Shown here piece by piece: positions 54,034-63,686 of a stretch of DNA of 64,000 nt. The notes beneath the pieces were generated by a model. That model worked only from the letters and a program-made list of their open reading frames with translations. It did not search any database and was not told the DNA's origin. Position 1 is the first letter of the stretch, and each line of letters begins with the position of its first letter. The translations under genes and the position numbers were made by a program. This DNA comes from Kitasatospora sp. NBC_01246 (GTDB taxonomy: Bacteria; Actinomycetota; Actinomycetes; Streptomycetales; Streptomycetaceae): NCBI RefSeq assembly GCF_036226505.1, contig NZ_CP108484.1, positions 6,076,001 to 6,140,000 of the forward strand. Reading direction: 5' to 3'.

Positions 54034-55635
54034 TCACTCCTCCGGCAGGCGCAGCTGGAGCATGGCCAGCAGGCGCTGCTGCGGCTGCGCGAGGTCGACA
54101 CCGGTGAGCTGCTCGGCCCGGCGCACCCGGTACCGCAGGGTGTTGGGGTGGATGTGCAGGGCGTCCGCCGCGACCCGGACCTCGCCCAGCGCGTCCAGCC
54201 AGGCCAGCACCGACTCCGCGAGCCGGGTGCCGTGCCGGCGGTCGTACGCGGTCAGGGCGGTCAGCCGCGGGTCGCGCAGGCCCGAGCGCTCCTGCAGCAG
54301 GGCCAGCATCTCGCTGACCAGGACCTCCGCCTGGACGTCGATCAGTGCGGCGACCTCCAGGTCCACCCCGCCCCGGCCCATGGCGTCCAGGATCCGGTCC
54401 GCCTGCGCCCGGGAGTCGGGCACCTGGGCCAGGCCGTCCACCGTGGAGCCGATCGCCGCCCGCAGCGGGACGCCCAGGTGGTCCCGGGCCGCCTCCACCA
54501 CCTCCTGCGCCCAGTCGCGGACCGTCGTCATCGGCAGGCCGGCCGGCAGCTCGGGCAGCAGCACGTAGACCCGGGACTCGATCGGGGCGAGCAGCGCGCT
54601 GCGGTGGCGGGCGGCGGTGTGCACCGAGATCAGGCCGGTCACCTCGGCGCGGGTCAGCGCCTCGGTGGTCGGCGCGCTGTACGCCAGCACGGTGGCGGGC
54701 CGGCGCAGGTCCAGGCCCAGGTGGGTGGCGAGCGACTGCGGCCCGGTCGAGCCCTCCAGCAGGCCGGTGAGCAGGGTGCGGGTCAGCCGGACGTCCGCCG
54801 ACAGCTCTCGCCGCCGCCGGACCAGCTGCGCCGCCGCCACCCGGGCCGCGCCGACCAGCGCCTGCTCGGCGAGCGGCGCCAGCGGCTGGGCGCCCTCCTG
54901 CACCCAGATCGTCCCGAGCGGCTGGGCGCCGGTCCGGATGCCGATCGCCAGGCGCCGGCGCAGGCCCAGCTCCGGGTGCGGGTCCACCGCGATGGCCGAG
55001 TCCGAGGTGCGCAGGTGCTGGAAGATGCCCCACTCGCGCAGCTTGGAGAGGTAGGGCTCGGGGCCCTGCCAGCCGAGGATGGAGAGCCGGCGCAGGTCGT
55101 CCACCTCGTCGGAGTCCGAGGAGCGGGAGTAGGCCAGCACCCGGCTGGAGGTGTCCTCGATCGAGACGATGCCGTGGGTGAGCACGGCGACGGTCTGGGC
55201 GAGCGAGAAGAGGTCGCCCGCGTTGTGCTCGGGGGCGCCCGCGGCGTCCGCGGTGTCCGGGCCGGCGATGATCGCCCGGGCGAGCGAGTCCAGGTGCTCC
55301 CACCGGGTCTCCCGGCGGACCGAGAGCAGCGCCACCCCCGCCTCGGTGGCCGCCTCCCGCAGCGCGTCGGCCTGGCCGGGGCCGTCCAGCTTCACCGCGA
55401 CCGCGGCGGCGCCCACCCGGCCGGCCGCGCGCAGCGCGGGGAGCGCGGCCCGGCCCCGGGCGCCGATGGCGAGCACGAGTTCGCCGGGAGCGGCGGTGGG
55501 AGGGTCCTCCGGGTCGAGGATCGCGACGTCGCGCACCGCGACGTCCAGGCCCAGCGGGGCGGCCTGGAGCTCGACCAGCGGTTCGCCGAGGGACATCAGC
55601 AGCTGACGGAGCGGGAGGCCGGCGGGCTGCGACAC
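54034..55635 (-). CDS. PucR-family transcriptional regulator (likely proline-catabolism regulator)
   Basis: This 533-residue PucR-type regulator has an N-terminal ligand-sensing domain (about residues 15-140), a central GGDEF-like/CdaR domain (about 290-420) and a C-terminal PucR helix-turn-helix with the family signature EVRVAADALHIHPNTLRYRVRRAEQLTGVDLAQPQQRL (about 485-523). It is divergent from pruA and proline dehydrogenase. Regulators of this type control proline use in actinobacteria, so it probably activates pruA. The GTG at 55635 has AAGGAG 6 nt upstream; a GTG five codons earlier is the alternative. Repeats in the shared promoter region may be its sites. Confidence 0.92.
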   Translation of the reverse strand: MSQPAGLPLRQLLMSLGEPLVELQAAPLGLDVAVRDVAILDPEDPPTAAPGELVLAIGARGRAALPALRAAGRVGAAAVAVKLDGPGQADALREAATEAGVALLSVRRETRWEHLDSLARAIIAGPDTADAAGAPEHNAGDLFSLAQTVAVLTHGIVSIEDTSSRVLAYSRSSDSDEVDDLRRLSILGWQGPEPYLSKLREWGIFQHLRTSDSAIAVDPHPELGLRRRLAIGIRTGAQPLGTIWVQEGAQPLAPLAEQALVGAARVAAAQLVRRRRELSADVRLTRTLLTGLLEGSTGPQSLATHLGLDLRRPATVLAYSAPTTEALTRAEVTGLISVHTAARHRSALLAPIESRVYVLLPELPAGLPMTTVRDWAQEVVEAARDHLGVPLRAAIGSTVDGLAQVPDSRAQADRILDAMGRGGVDLEVAALIDVQAEVLVSEMLALLQERSGLRDPRLTALTAYDRRHGTRLAESVLAWLDALGEVRVAADALHIHPNTLRYRVRRAEQLTGVDLAQPQQRLLAMLQLRLPEE

Positions 55636-55982
55636 CGGAGGCTCCTTCACGCTCGTGCGAACCGGGGCGGATCAGTGCGAGTGGTGCGGACGGACCGTCG
55701 GGCATCGTGCGAACGGACCATCGCGTACCGCCGATTTTAGCGGGGCGGACAGGCCTCGGGAGTGGGCGAGCGGCCCGGCCGGCGGCCGGCGGGTCCGGTG
55801 GCCCGCCCGGCGGTGGCCGTGACCGCGCCGTGACCCCTTCGTCGGGCCGGACAACGCCGTACGGGGGACTTTAGCCGCCCGGCCAATCAAGTGGAGCCCG
55901 GTGCAGGAATAGCGTTCGTCCTGTGGCCGACGTGCGACCCGCGTCGGCATCCCCCGCATGAACCGAAGGAGAGCGTGCGCTC
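55636..55982. other. Divergent promoter region between the PucR regulator and pruA
   Basis: 347 bp without a supported gene. It holds two identical 10-bp repeats (55653 and 55705), a TAGCGT -10-like box (55920-55925) about 58 nt before pruA and the pruA ribosome site AAGGAGAG. Confidence 0.6.
55653..55714 (+). promoter_or_regulatory. Direct repeats TCGTGCGAAC, candidate regulator sites
   Basis: Identical copies at 55653-55662 and 55705-55714, with a related AGTGCGAGTGG between them. They lie next to the PucR start and upstream of pruA. Confidence 0.45.
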
Positions 55983-57611
<1,629 letters not shown>

Positions 57612-57650
57612 GTGCCCCGCCGACGCCCGGTCCCGCAGCCGGGCGTCCCC

Positions 57651-57690
57651 GCGGGGGCGGGCGGCCCCACCCCTGGCCGCCCGCCCCCGC
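57651..57690 (+). terminator. Hairpin between pruA and proline dehydrogenase
   Basis: A perfect 16-bp stem, GCGGGGGCGGGCGGCC with its complement, and an 8-nt loop. It may attenuate read-through from pruA. Confidence 0.75.
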
Positions 57691-57735
57691 CACCCCCTTC
57701 TGCCACCCTTAGAAGCACCAGCTCCAGGAGTCACG

Positions 57736-58665
57736 ATGCTCCGTTCCGCCCTTCTCGCGGCCTCCCGCTCCCCGCAGGTCCGCACCGTCGTCGAGAAGTT
57801 CCCGCCGACCCACGCGATAGTCGAGCGGTTCGTCGCCGGCGAGGCCCTCGACGACGCCGTCACCGCCTGCGACGACCTGGTCGCCACCGGCCGCAAGGTC
57901 ACCCTGGACCACCTCGGTGAGGACACCAAGGACGCCGCCCAGGCCGCCGGGACCGCCGAGGCGTACGAGCACCTGCTCGCCGCGCTCAAGGACACCGGCC
58001 TGGCGGCCGGCGCCGAGGTCTCGGTGAAGCTGTCGGCCGTCGGCCAGTTCCTGCCGGTGGACGGCGAGAAGATCGCGCTGGAGAACGCCCGCCGGATCTG
58101 CGAGGCGGCCGCCGACGCGGGCACCACGGTGACCCTCGACATGGAGGACCACACCACCACGGACTCCACCCTCGCCATCGCGCGGGAGCTGCGGGCCGAC
58201 TTCCCCTGGCTGGGCGTCGTGCTCCAGGCCTACCTGCGCCGCACCGAGGCCGACTGCCGCGAGTTCTCCGGCCCCGGCTCCCGCGTGCGGCTCTGCAAGG
58301 GCGCCTACAAGGAGCCCGAGTCGGTCGCCTTCCAGGGCAAGCACGAGGTGGACCTCGCCTACGTCCGCGCGCTGAAGATCCTGATGGCCGGCGAGGGCTA
58401 CCCGATGATCGCCTCGCACGACCCCAACATGATCAAGATCGCCGGCCAGCTCGCCCGGTGGAACGGCCGCGAGCGCGACTCCTTCGAGTACCAGATGCTG
58501 TTCGGCATCCGCCCCGAGGAGCAGCTGCGCCTGGCCGGCGAGGGCAACACCATGCGGGTGTACCTGCCGTACGGCGAGGAGTGGTACGGCTACTTCATGC
58601 GCCGCCTCGCCGAGCGCCCGGCCAACCTGACCTTCTTCCTGCGGGCCATGGCGACCCGCGGCTGA
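57736..58665 (+). CDS. Proline dehydrogenase (monofunctional)
   Basis: Proline dehydrogenase (309 residues) is the FAD-dependent first step of proline breakdown, in the short Gram-positive form separate from pruA. The TIM-barrel core shows VSVKLSAVGQFLP near residue 96, VTLDMEDHTTTDSTLAI near residue 133, RLCKGAYKEPESVAF near residue 191, SHDPNMIKIAGQL and the C-terminal RVYLPYGEEWYGYFMRRLAERPAN that closes the active site. The ATG follows CCAGGAGTCACG. It is the second gene of the proline unit. Confidence 0.96.
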   Translation: MLRSALLAASRSPQVRTVVEKFPPTHAIVERFVAGEALDDAVTACDDLVATGRKVTLDHLGEDTKDAAQAAGTAEAYEHLLAALKDTGLAAGAEVSVKLSAVGQFLPVDGEKIALENARRICEAAADAGTTVTLDMEDHTTTDSTLAIARELRADFPWLGVVLQAYLRRTEADCREFSGPGSRVRLCKGAYKEPESVAFQGKHEVDLAYVRALKILMAGEGYPMIASHDPNMIKIAGQLARWNGRERDSFEYQMLFGIRPEEQLRLAGEGNTMRVYLPYGEEWYGYFMRRLAERPANLTFFLRAMATRG

Positions 58666-58677
58666 GGCCCCTGCTGT

Positions 58678-58723
58678 ACGGACGGCCCGCACTCCTTGTG
58701 GAAGGGGGGTGCGGGCCGTCCGT
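58678..58723 (+). terminator. Terminator after proline dehydrogenase
   Basis: A stem of 15 perfect pairs plus two more, starting ACGGACGGCCCGCAC, with a GC-poor loop. Confidence 0.85.
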
Positions 58724-58793
58724 CGTCGGGGGCGGCGGGGCGGCCTAGGATCGGGGGCGGTGAAGTGTGGTCGGTTCCCGTCGAGTTGGGCAG

Positions 58794-59495
58794 GTGGCTG
58801 AGGTGCTGAAGGCCTTCGCGGAGTTGTCGACGCCGTTGGTGGCGGATGCGTGTGTGCGGGTGGGGGTGGGGTTGCGGGTGGCGCCGGCGGGGGTCGGGCC
58901 GGTGGTGGCGGGGCGGCGGGTCGCGGGGCGGGTGCTGCCGGTGCGGCACTACGGGAGCGTGGACGTGTTCCTGGAGGCGTTCGGTGCGGCCGAGCCCGGG
59001 GACGTGCTGGTCGTCGACAACGGCGGGCGGGTCGACGAGGCCTGCCTCGGGGACCTCGCGGTGCTGGAGGCGAAGGCCGCCGGGGTGGCCGGGGTGGTGG
59101 TGTGGGGCCTGCACCGGGACACGCCGGAGCTGGTGGAGATCGGGCTGCCGCTGTTCAGCTACGGCGCGCTGCCGCTGGGCCCGTTGCGGCTCGACGAGCG
59201 GGAGCCGGAGGCGCTGGTCACCGCCCGGTTCGGGACGCACCTGGTGAGCGCCGGGGACGTGGTGTTCGGGGACGCCGACGGCGTGCTGTTCGTGCCGGCC
59301 GCCCGGGTCGACGAGGTGCTGGAGGTGGCGGGCGGGATCGCGCGGACGGAGCGCGCGCAGGCCGAGCGGATCCGCTCGGGCGACACGCTGCGCCGGCAGA
59401 CCGCGTTCGACGACTACCTGGTGCGGCGGGCCGCCGATCCGTCGTACAGCTTCCGGCAGCACCTGCGGCGGGTCGGCGGCGCGATCGAGGAGTAG
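58794..59495 (+). CDS. RraA-like / HMG-CMG aldolase family protein
   Basis: This protein of about 233 residues has the RraA/DlpA-type fold: STPLVADACVRVG near residue 10, GRVLPVRHYGSVDVFLEAFG, PGDVLVVDNGGRVDEACLGDLAVLEAKAAGVAGVVVWGLHRD (the family core with GD...A), then SAGDVVFGDADGVLFVPAARVDEVL. Family members are aldolases, decarboxylases or inhibitors of RNase E; the substrate here is unknown. The GTG at 58794 gives the usual N-terminal length. A GTG at 58767 is also in frame, and a TAGGAT -10 at 58746 leaves only about 9 nt before it. The gene ends 18 bp from the convergent GNAT gene. Confidence 0.85.
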   Translation: MAEVLKAFAELSTPLVADACVRVGVGLRVAPAGVGPVVAGRRVAGRVLPVRHYGSVDVFLEAFGAAEPGDVLVVDNGGRVDEACLGDLAVLEAKAAGVAGVVVWGLHRDTPELVEIGLPLFSYGALPLGPLRLDEREPEALVTARFGTHLVSAGDVVFGDADGVLFVPAARVDEVLEVAGGIARTERAQAERIRSGDTLRRQTAFDDYLVRRAADPSYSFRQHLRRVGGAIEE

Positions 59496-59513
59496 CGGGC
59501 GGCGGGCCGGAGT

Positions 59514-60002
59514 TCAGAGCGCGCGGTGCATGACGTGCAGGCCGACGTACCCGTGGACGGGGTGGCGGAAGCCCTCGGGGAGGGTCCCCAGGATGTCGAA
59601 GCCGAGCGACCGGTACAGCCCCACCGCGCGCTCGTTGCTCGCCACCACGGCGTTGAACTGCATGGCGCGGTAGCCCGCCGCACGCGCCCATTCCAGGGTG
59701 TACTCGGTGAGCGCGCGCCCGACGCCCCGGCCGGAGTGCGCCGGGTCGACCATGTAGCTGGCGCTCGCGATGTGCGAGCCGTTGCCCTGGTGGTTGCGGT
59801 TCATCTTGGCGCTGCCGAGGACGGTGCCGTCCTCGGCGACCGCGACCACGGTGCGGCTCGGGGCGGGGAGGAGCCACCACTCACGGCCCTGCTCGAAGGT
59901 CAGGTCGAGCGGGTAGGTGAACGTCTCGCCCGCGGCGGCGATGGCGTGGAAGAACGGCCAGATGGACGGCCAGTCCTCGGGGGTGGCTTCCCTGATCAAC
60001 AT
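59514..60002 (-). CDS. GNAT-family N-acetyltransferase
   Basis: This 162-residue GNAT acetyltransferase begins MLIREATPEDWPSIWPFFHAI. The acetyl-CoA loop is SGRGVGRALTEYTLEWARAAGYRAM near residue 91, and the later NERAVGLYRSLGFDILGTLPEGFRHPVHGYVGLHVMHRAL is the typical beta-bulge/helix end. The SYMVDPAHSGRGVG context suggests a small-molecule amine acetylase such as phosphinothricin-type enzymes; the substrate is not known. The start is the ATG at 60002. Confidence 0.92.
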   Translation of the reverse strand: MLIREATPEDWPSIWPFFHAIAAAGETFTYPLDLTFEQGREWWLLPAPSRTVVAVAEDGTVLGSAKMNRNHQGNGSHIASASYMVDPAHSGRGVGRALTEYTLEWARAAGYRAMQFNAVVASNERAVGLYRSLGFDILGTLPEGFRHPVHGYVGLHVMHRAL

Positions 60003-60044
60003 CCGGACAGGATGGCACGCCGACCGGACGCCGGCCAGCGTTTT

Positions 60045-60075
60045 CGGGTGCCCGGGCGGTGGGCCCGGGCACCCG
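60045..60075 (-). terminator. Terminator after the two-domain TerD gene
   Basis: A 13-bp perfect stem starting CGGGTGCCCGGGC, with a 5-nt loop, just after the TerD-type stop on the minus strand. Confidence 0.75.
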
Positions 60076-60080
60076 GGGGG

Positions 60081-61322
60081 TCAGAGCATCGAGGCGGCGG
60101 GCTTGACCATGGCGCGGGCGGTTTTGGCGTCCACGTACTCGCCGATCGCGGTCATCACCCACTCGCCGGAGTACTGGCGGACCAGCTTGCACATCACCAC
60201 GCCGGTGTGCGGCTCGGACTGGGTGAGGTCGAAGCGGACCAGCTCCTGGTCCGAACCGGCGTCCACCAGGCGGCAGTAGGCGTTCTTGACGTCGGTGAAC
60301 TTCTGGCCGGAGAAGGAGTTGACCACGAAGACCAGGCCGCAGACCTCGGGCGGCAGGCCGTCCAGGTGGACGGTGATCGACTCGTCGTCACCGCCGCCCG
60401 CGCCCGTGAGGTTGTCGCCGGAGTGGGCGACGGCGCCGTTGAAGATCCCCAGCTTCATGAACCAGGCGGTGTCCAGCTTCTCCCGCTTGGCGTCGAAGGC
60501 GATGCAGGAGGCGTCCAGGTCGATGTTGCGGCCGCGGCCGGCGGGCTCCCAGCCGAGTCCCATCCGGACGGAGGAGAGGAAGGGCTTGCCGTTCTTCTCC
60601 AGGGAGACCGAGCCGCCCTTGGTGAGGTTCACCCGGCCCTTGTCCAGGGTGATCTTGGTGAGGGCCGGCGGGGCGGCGGGCGCCGCGGGCGGGGCCGGCG
60701 GCATCGGGGGAGCGCTCTGCGGCAGCGGCGGGGCGACCGGGGCCGGGGCGGGAGCCGGGGCCGGGGCGGTGACCGGCGGGGCGACCGGGGTGGCGGTGGC
60801 GGCCGCCGGGGCGGGCTCGTCCTCCACGGTGACGCCGAAGTCGGTGGCGATGCCGGCCAGGCCGTTGGCGTAGCCCTGGCCGACCGCCCGGACCTTCCAG
60901 GCGCCGCCGCGCTGGTAGACCTCGACCACGATCAGCGCGGTCTCGCGGCCCAGCTGGGGAGCGGTGAAGGTGACCAGGACCTGGCCGGAGTCGGCGTCCC
61001 GGACCGTCGCGGTCGGCTCGATGCCGGCGAAGGTGGCGCCGGCCTCGTCGGGGCTCGCCGTGACGACGATCTTGGTGATGCCGGCCGGGACGGCGGCGGT
61101 GTCGATGGTGATCGCGTCCGGGGTCCCGCCGGAGGCCGGGCGGTGGGTGACACCGGGGCCGTGCGGGGCGTTGAAGAACACGAAGTCGGCGTCCGAGCGG
61201 ACCTTTCCGGCCTCGGTCAGCAGCAGGCCGGAGACGTCCAGCGCCTTGGGTGCGGTGACCTCGACGGTCACCCGCGCGGCGGTCAGCGGGGCGTTGCCGC
61301 CTTGGGTCAGGACCGTGGACAC
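60081..61322 (-). CDS. Two-domain TerD-family protein
   Basis: This 413-residue fusion has two TerD-like domains. The N-terminal domain is at about residues 1-175 (GGNAPLTAARVTVEVTAPKALDVSGLLLTEAGKVRSDADFVFFNAP...HRPASGG). A Pro/Ala linker spans about residues 178-225. The C-terminal domain is a complete TerD (VNLTKGGSVSLEKNGKPFLSSVRMGLGWEP, IDLDASCIAFD, HSGDNLTGAGGGDDESITVHLDGLP, NAYCRLVD). The acidic loop is the calcium-binding element of the family. Such two-domain proteins occur in Streptomyces with no fixed function. The GTG at 61322 has GAGGAGGAG upstream. Confidence 0.9.
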   Translation of the reverse strand: MSTVLTQGGNAPLTAARVTVEVTAPKALDVSGLLLTEAGKVRSDADFVFFNAPHGPGVTHRPASGGTPDAITIDTAAVPAGITKIVVTASPDEAGATFAGIEPTATVRDADSGQVLVTFTAPQLGRETALIVVEVYQRGGAWKVRAVGQGYANGLAGIATDFGVTVEDEPAPAAATATPVAPPVTAPAPAPAPAPVAPPLPQSAPPMPPAPPAAPAAPPALTKITLDKGRVNLTKGGSVSLEKNGKPFLSSVRMGLGWEPAGRGRNIDLDASCIAFDAKREKLDTAWFMKLGIFNGAVAHSGDNLTGAGGGDDESITVHLDGLPPEVCGLVFVVNSFSGQKFTDVKNAYCRLVDAGSDQELVRFDLTQSEPHTGVVMCKLVRQYSGEWVMTAIGEYVDAKTARAMVKPAASML

Positions 61323-61462
61323 GAACTCCTCCTCGGATGCGGTGGCACGGCGTGCGGGACCCGAGTCGGGGGCGCCGTGCCGAGTGGTACCCACAGTAAC
61401 GAACGGGGTTGTCGAGACGAGCCCGATCAAGGCGGTGACCTGTCGGGTTGTCGGACGGTCGG

Positions 61463-62794
61463 TCAGTTCGGTCCGACGGCGAACGCCCCCAGCGCGGCGA
61501 CGGCCCGCGGGTGGTGGATGCCGAACGCCGAGGCGCTCCAGCTCTCGGCCGGGGCGGCCTTGCCGGGGCCGGTGGGCACGCTCTCCCCGCGCCCCGGTGC
61601 GGCCGGTGCGGGCGCGGCACCGGGGACGCCGGTGGTGGGCGCGCCGGTGGCGGGTACCTCGGGGGCGGGCGGCCCGGCCGGGCGGGTGTGCCGGACACCG
61701 AAGGTGTAGCGGCCGGGCGGGACGTCGGTGCCGGGCGGGGTGGTGAAGCGGTAGACCAGGGTGCCGCGTTCGTGGTGGGTGGTGACCACGGCGCCGGCCA
61801 GGTCGGTCCAGGCGGTGCCGGAGGGGGCGGCGGCGTCCGGTGCCGGACCGCCCGGGGCCGTCGCGTCCGGCGCGAGCCGGAGTTCGGCCTGCAGCGCGGT
61901 GAGCGGCTCGGTGACGGTCAGGGTGAGGACGTGCCGGGTGCCGTCGCGGCCGAGCGACTGGACCAGTGCGGCGCCGGTGAGCGCGTGGTCGACCGTGTCG
62001 TCGGGGTCGCCCGGGCCCGGGGCGGTACCGCCGGTCGGGTCCTTGGGGACGGTGGTCGGGTCCTGCGCGCCGGGCGGCAGGCCGGTCCAGCCGTCGGTGG
62101 GGTCGGTGGGCGGCCGGACGCCGGGCGCGCCGGGCGCGGGCGCGGGGGCGGGGGCGAGCGGCTTGGGCGGCTCGGGCGATCGGGCCGCGAGCGGTTGGCC
62201 GGACTCCACGGGCTCGGGCCGCTGGTGGGACGGCCCGTCGGTGGGTGGCGGCGTGGTGGCGGCGGTCAGGCCGTCCTGCTGCGGGGAGGGGCCGAGGGCC
62301 TGGGTCGACGGGGTGTCGGAGGCGCTCCGGCCGCCGGTCCGGCCCTCGGCGAGCGGCACGGCCGAGCCCGGGGCGGGCGAGCGGGGTGCCGGGACGCCGG
62401 AGACGGGCGGGTGCGAGGCGTGCGACTCGGACGTGGCGGGGCCGGCGGGGCGGACGGAGGGCCGCCCGGACGGCAGCGGCGCGGCCGGCGCCTGCGAGGA
62501 GTCGGGCGCGGAGGCGGCGTCGGCCCGGTCGGCGCCGGGGGTGGGCGGCGGGCTCGACCCGACCTGGGCCACTCCGGCGCGGCGTCCCACGCCCTGCTGC
62601 TCGTGGAGCAGCCAGGTGGTGGCGATGCTGATGCCGACCACGGTGGACATCGCCATCGCGGCGCCGGAGAACCGCAGGGTGGGCAGCCGGAGCCGGCCCC
62701 CGAACGGCTTGGGCCGGCCGTGCCGGCCGTGCCGCTCGCGCGGCAGGTCGCGCTCGTGCCGCGCGTCCGGCCCGGTCTCCTCGCGCAGAGCCAC
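61463..62794 (-). CDS. Single-pass membrane protein with long Pro-rich outer region
   Basis: A 443-residue protein. The N-terminal about 40 residues are basic and cytoplasmic (RHERDLPRERHGRHGRPKPF). One membrane helix follows (FSGAAMAMSTVVGISIATTWLL, near residue 55), then a Pro/Ala/Ser-rich region of about 220 residues outside the cell and a C-terminal folded part (HVLTLTVTEPLTALQAELRLAPD...GTLVYRFTTPPGTDVPPGRYTFGVRHTRP) ending SASAFGIHHPRAVAALGAFAVGPN. The folded part looks like a small beta-sandwich. No function is recognised. The GTG at 62794 with AGGG upstream is chosen over longer starts. It is divergent from the SsgA-like gene. Confidence 0.8.
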   Translation of the reverse strand: MALREETGPDARHERDLPRERHGRHGRPKPFGGRLRLPTLRFSGAAMAMSTVVGISIATTWLLHEQQGVGRRAGVAQVGSSPPPTPGADRADAASAPDSSQAPAAPLPSGRPSVRPAGPATSESHASHPPVSGVPAPRSPAPGSAVPLAEGRTGGRSASDTPSTQALGPSPQQDGLTAATTPPPTDGPSHQRPEPVESGQPLAARSPEPPKPLAPAPAPAPGAPGVRPPTDPTDGWTGLPPGAQDPTTVPKDPTGGTAPGPGDPDDTVDHALTGAALVQSLGRDGTRHVLTLTVTEPLTALQAELRLAPDATAPGGPAPDAAAPSGTAWTDLAGAVVTTHHERGTLVYRFTTPPGTDVPPGRYTFGVRHTRPAGPPAPEVPATGAPTTGVPGAAPAPAAPGRGESVPTGPGKAAPAESWSASAFGIHHPRAVAALGAFAVGPN

Positions 62795-63185
62795 CCGACC
62801 CTCCCTCCCCGAAGCCGTCGCTGAGTCGCCGCATTCTCCCATGCGCTGCCGACAGGCCCGAATCGCCGTCATGGGCGGACTGCCGCCGGTTCACCCGGGT
62901 TCGTCCGGGGTCGCTCGTGCGGGTCCGCCGGTGGACGCGCAGGAGCCCGCGCCGGCAGGGGGACGAGCGTACCAGCGGCTGCCCGGGCCCTGGCCAGCCC
63001 TCGCGCGGGATCGATCAACTCCGTGGACGGCCCTTCCCCGAACGGAAGTTGACGGTCCGTCTGACAAGGCCTGCGCGGCCCGGGCCGTCGGTGCGCGGAT
63101 TATTGCAACCTCCTTGCAACCCTTGCCGGTCCGGCCTCCGGTGGCGCAAGGTGGGGGAATCCCACGCCGTCCCGGAGAGCCCGTC
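62795..63185. other. Divergent region upstream of the SsgA-like gene
   Basis: 391 bp without a supported gene. The most distinctive element is the TTGCAACC direct repeat at 63103-63121. GTGGG-N5-CCCAC at about 63151-63165 is a short inverted repeat. Confidence 0.6.
63103..63121 (+). promoter_or_regulatory. TTGCAACC direct repeat upstream of the SsgA-like gene
   Basis: TTGCAACC at 63103-63110 and again at 63114-63121, an 11-bp period (one helical turn), 65 nt before the ATG. Confidence 0.45.
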
Positions 63186-63686
63186 ATGCCGTCCGACCCG
63201 TTGTCAGCACCCTCCAGTGCCCCTCTCGCCGCCACCCCCACGGGCGGCGATGAGGCAGGCTCCACCGCCGCTCCGGCGGCGGTGGAGGAGGTGCTGACAC
63301 TGCGGATCTCGCTGGGCGAGGAAGTCGTCGGCGAGGTGCGGACGCGATTCCGGTTCGATGCCGAGCGTCCGTACGAGGTACTGCTGACGTTCCATCTGGG
63401 GCGGCCGGACGAGGCCGATTGGGTGTTCTCGCGTGATCTGCTGCGCGACGGCCTGCGCTCGCTGAGCGGCCAGGGCGACGTCAAGCTGTGGCCGGCCTAC
63501 TGTCCGTGCCACGGCTCGACGTTGCACCTGGCCCTCGAATCCCCCCATGGCAGTGCCCTGTTGGAGGTCTCCAAGCCCAGGGTTCAGGCGTGGCTGGACC
63601 GGACGTACGCGCTGGTCTCCGAGGAGGCCGAGCAGGCCTACGGCCCGACCGACGCCCAGTTGTCCGCGTTGCTGGCCGGCGGCTGA
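63186..63686 (+). CDS. SsgA-like (SALP) sporulation/cell-division regulator
   Basis: This 166-residue SsgA-like protein has a 35-residue low-complexity N-terminus before the SALP domain: VLTLRISLGEEVVGEVRTRFRFDAERPYEVLLTFHLGRPDEADWVFSRDLLRDGLRSLSGQGDVKLWP, then LHLALESPHGSALLEVSKPRVQAWLDRTYALV. These proteins, found in sporulating actinomycetes, position septa or control peptidoglycan remodelling during sporulation; which paralogue this is cannot be told. CPCHG in the middle is unusual for SsgB itself. The ATG follows GGAGAGCCCGTC. Its 3' end overlaps the gene on the opposite strand by 49 bp. Confidence 0.9.
   Translation: MPSDPLSAPSSAPLAATPTGGDEAGSTAAPAAVEEVLTLRISLGEEVVGEVRTRFRFDAERPYEVLLTFHLGRPDEADWVFSRDLLRDGLRSLSGQGDVKLWPAYCPCHGSTLHLALESPHGSALLEVSKPRVQAWLDRTYALVSEEAEQAYGPTDAQLSALLAGG

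Noticed and set aside
60081..62894. A 937-residue TerD protein
   Set aside because: Its first 520 residues are antisense-like low-complexity sequence overlapping the real neighbouring gene in another frame; GTG 61322 has a strong ribosome site and starts the TerD domain.
63195..63225. A third RecA-NDp motif (TTGTCAGCA)
   Set aside because: It lies inside the SsgA-like gene, deviates at the last two conserved bases and has no TANNNT at the right distance.
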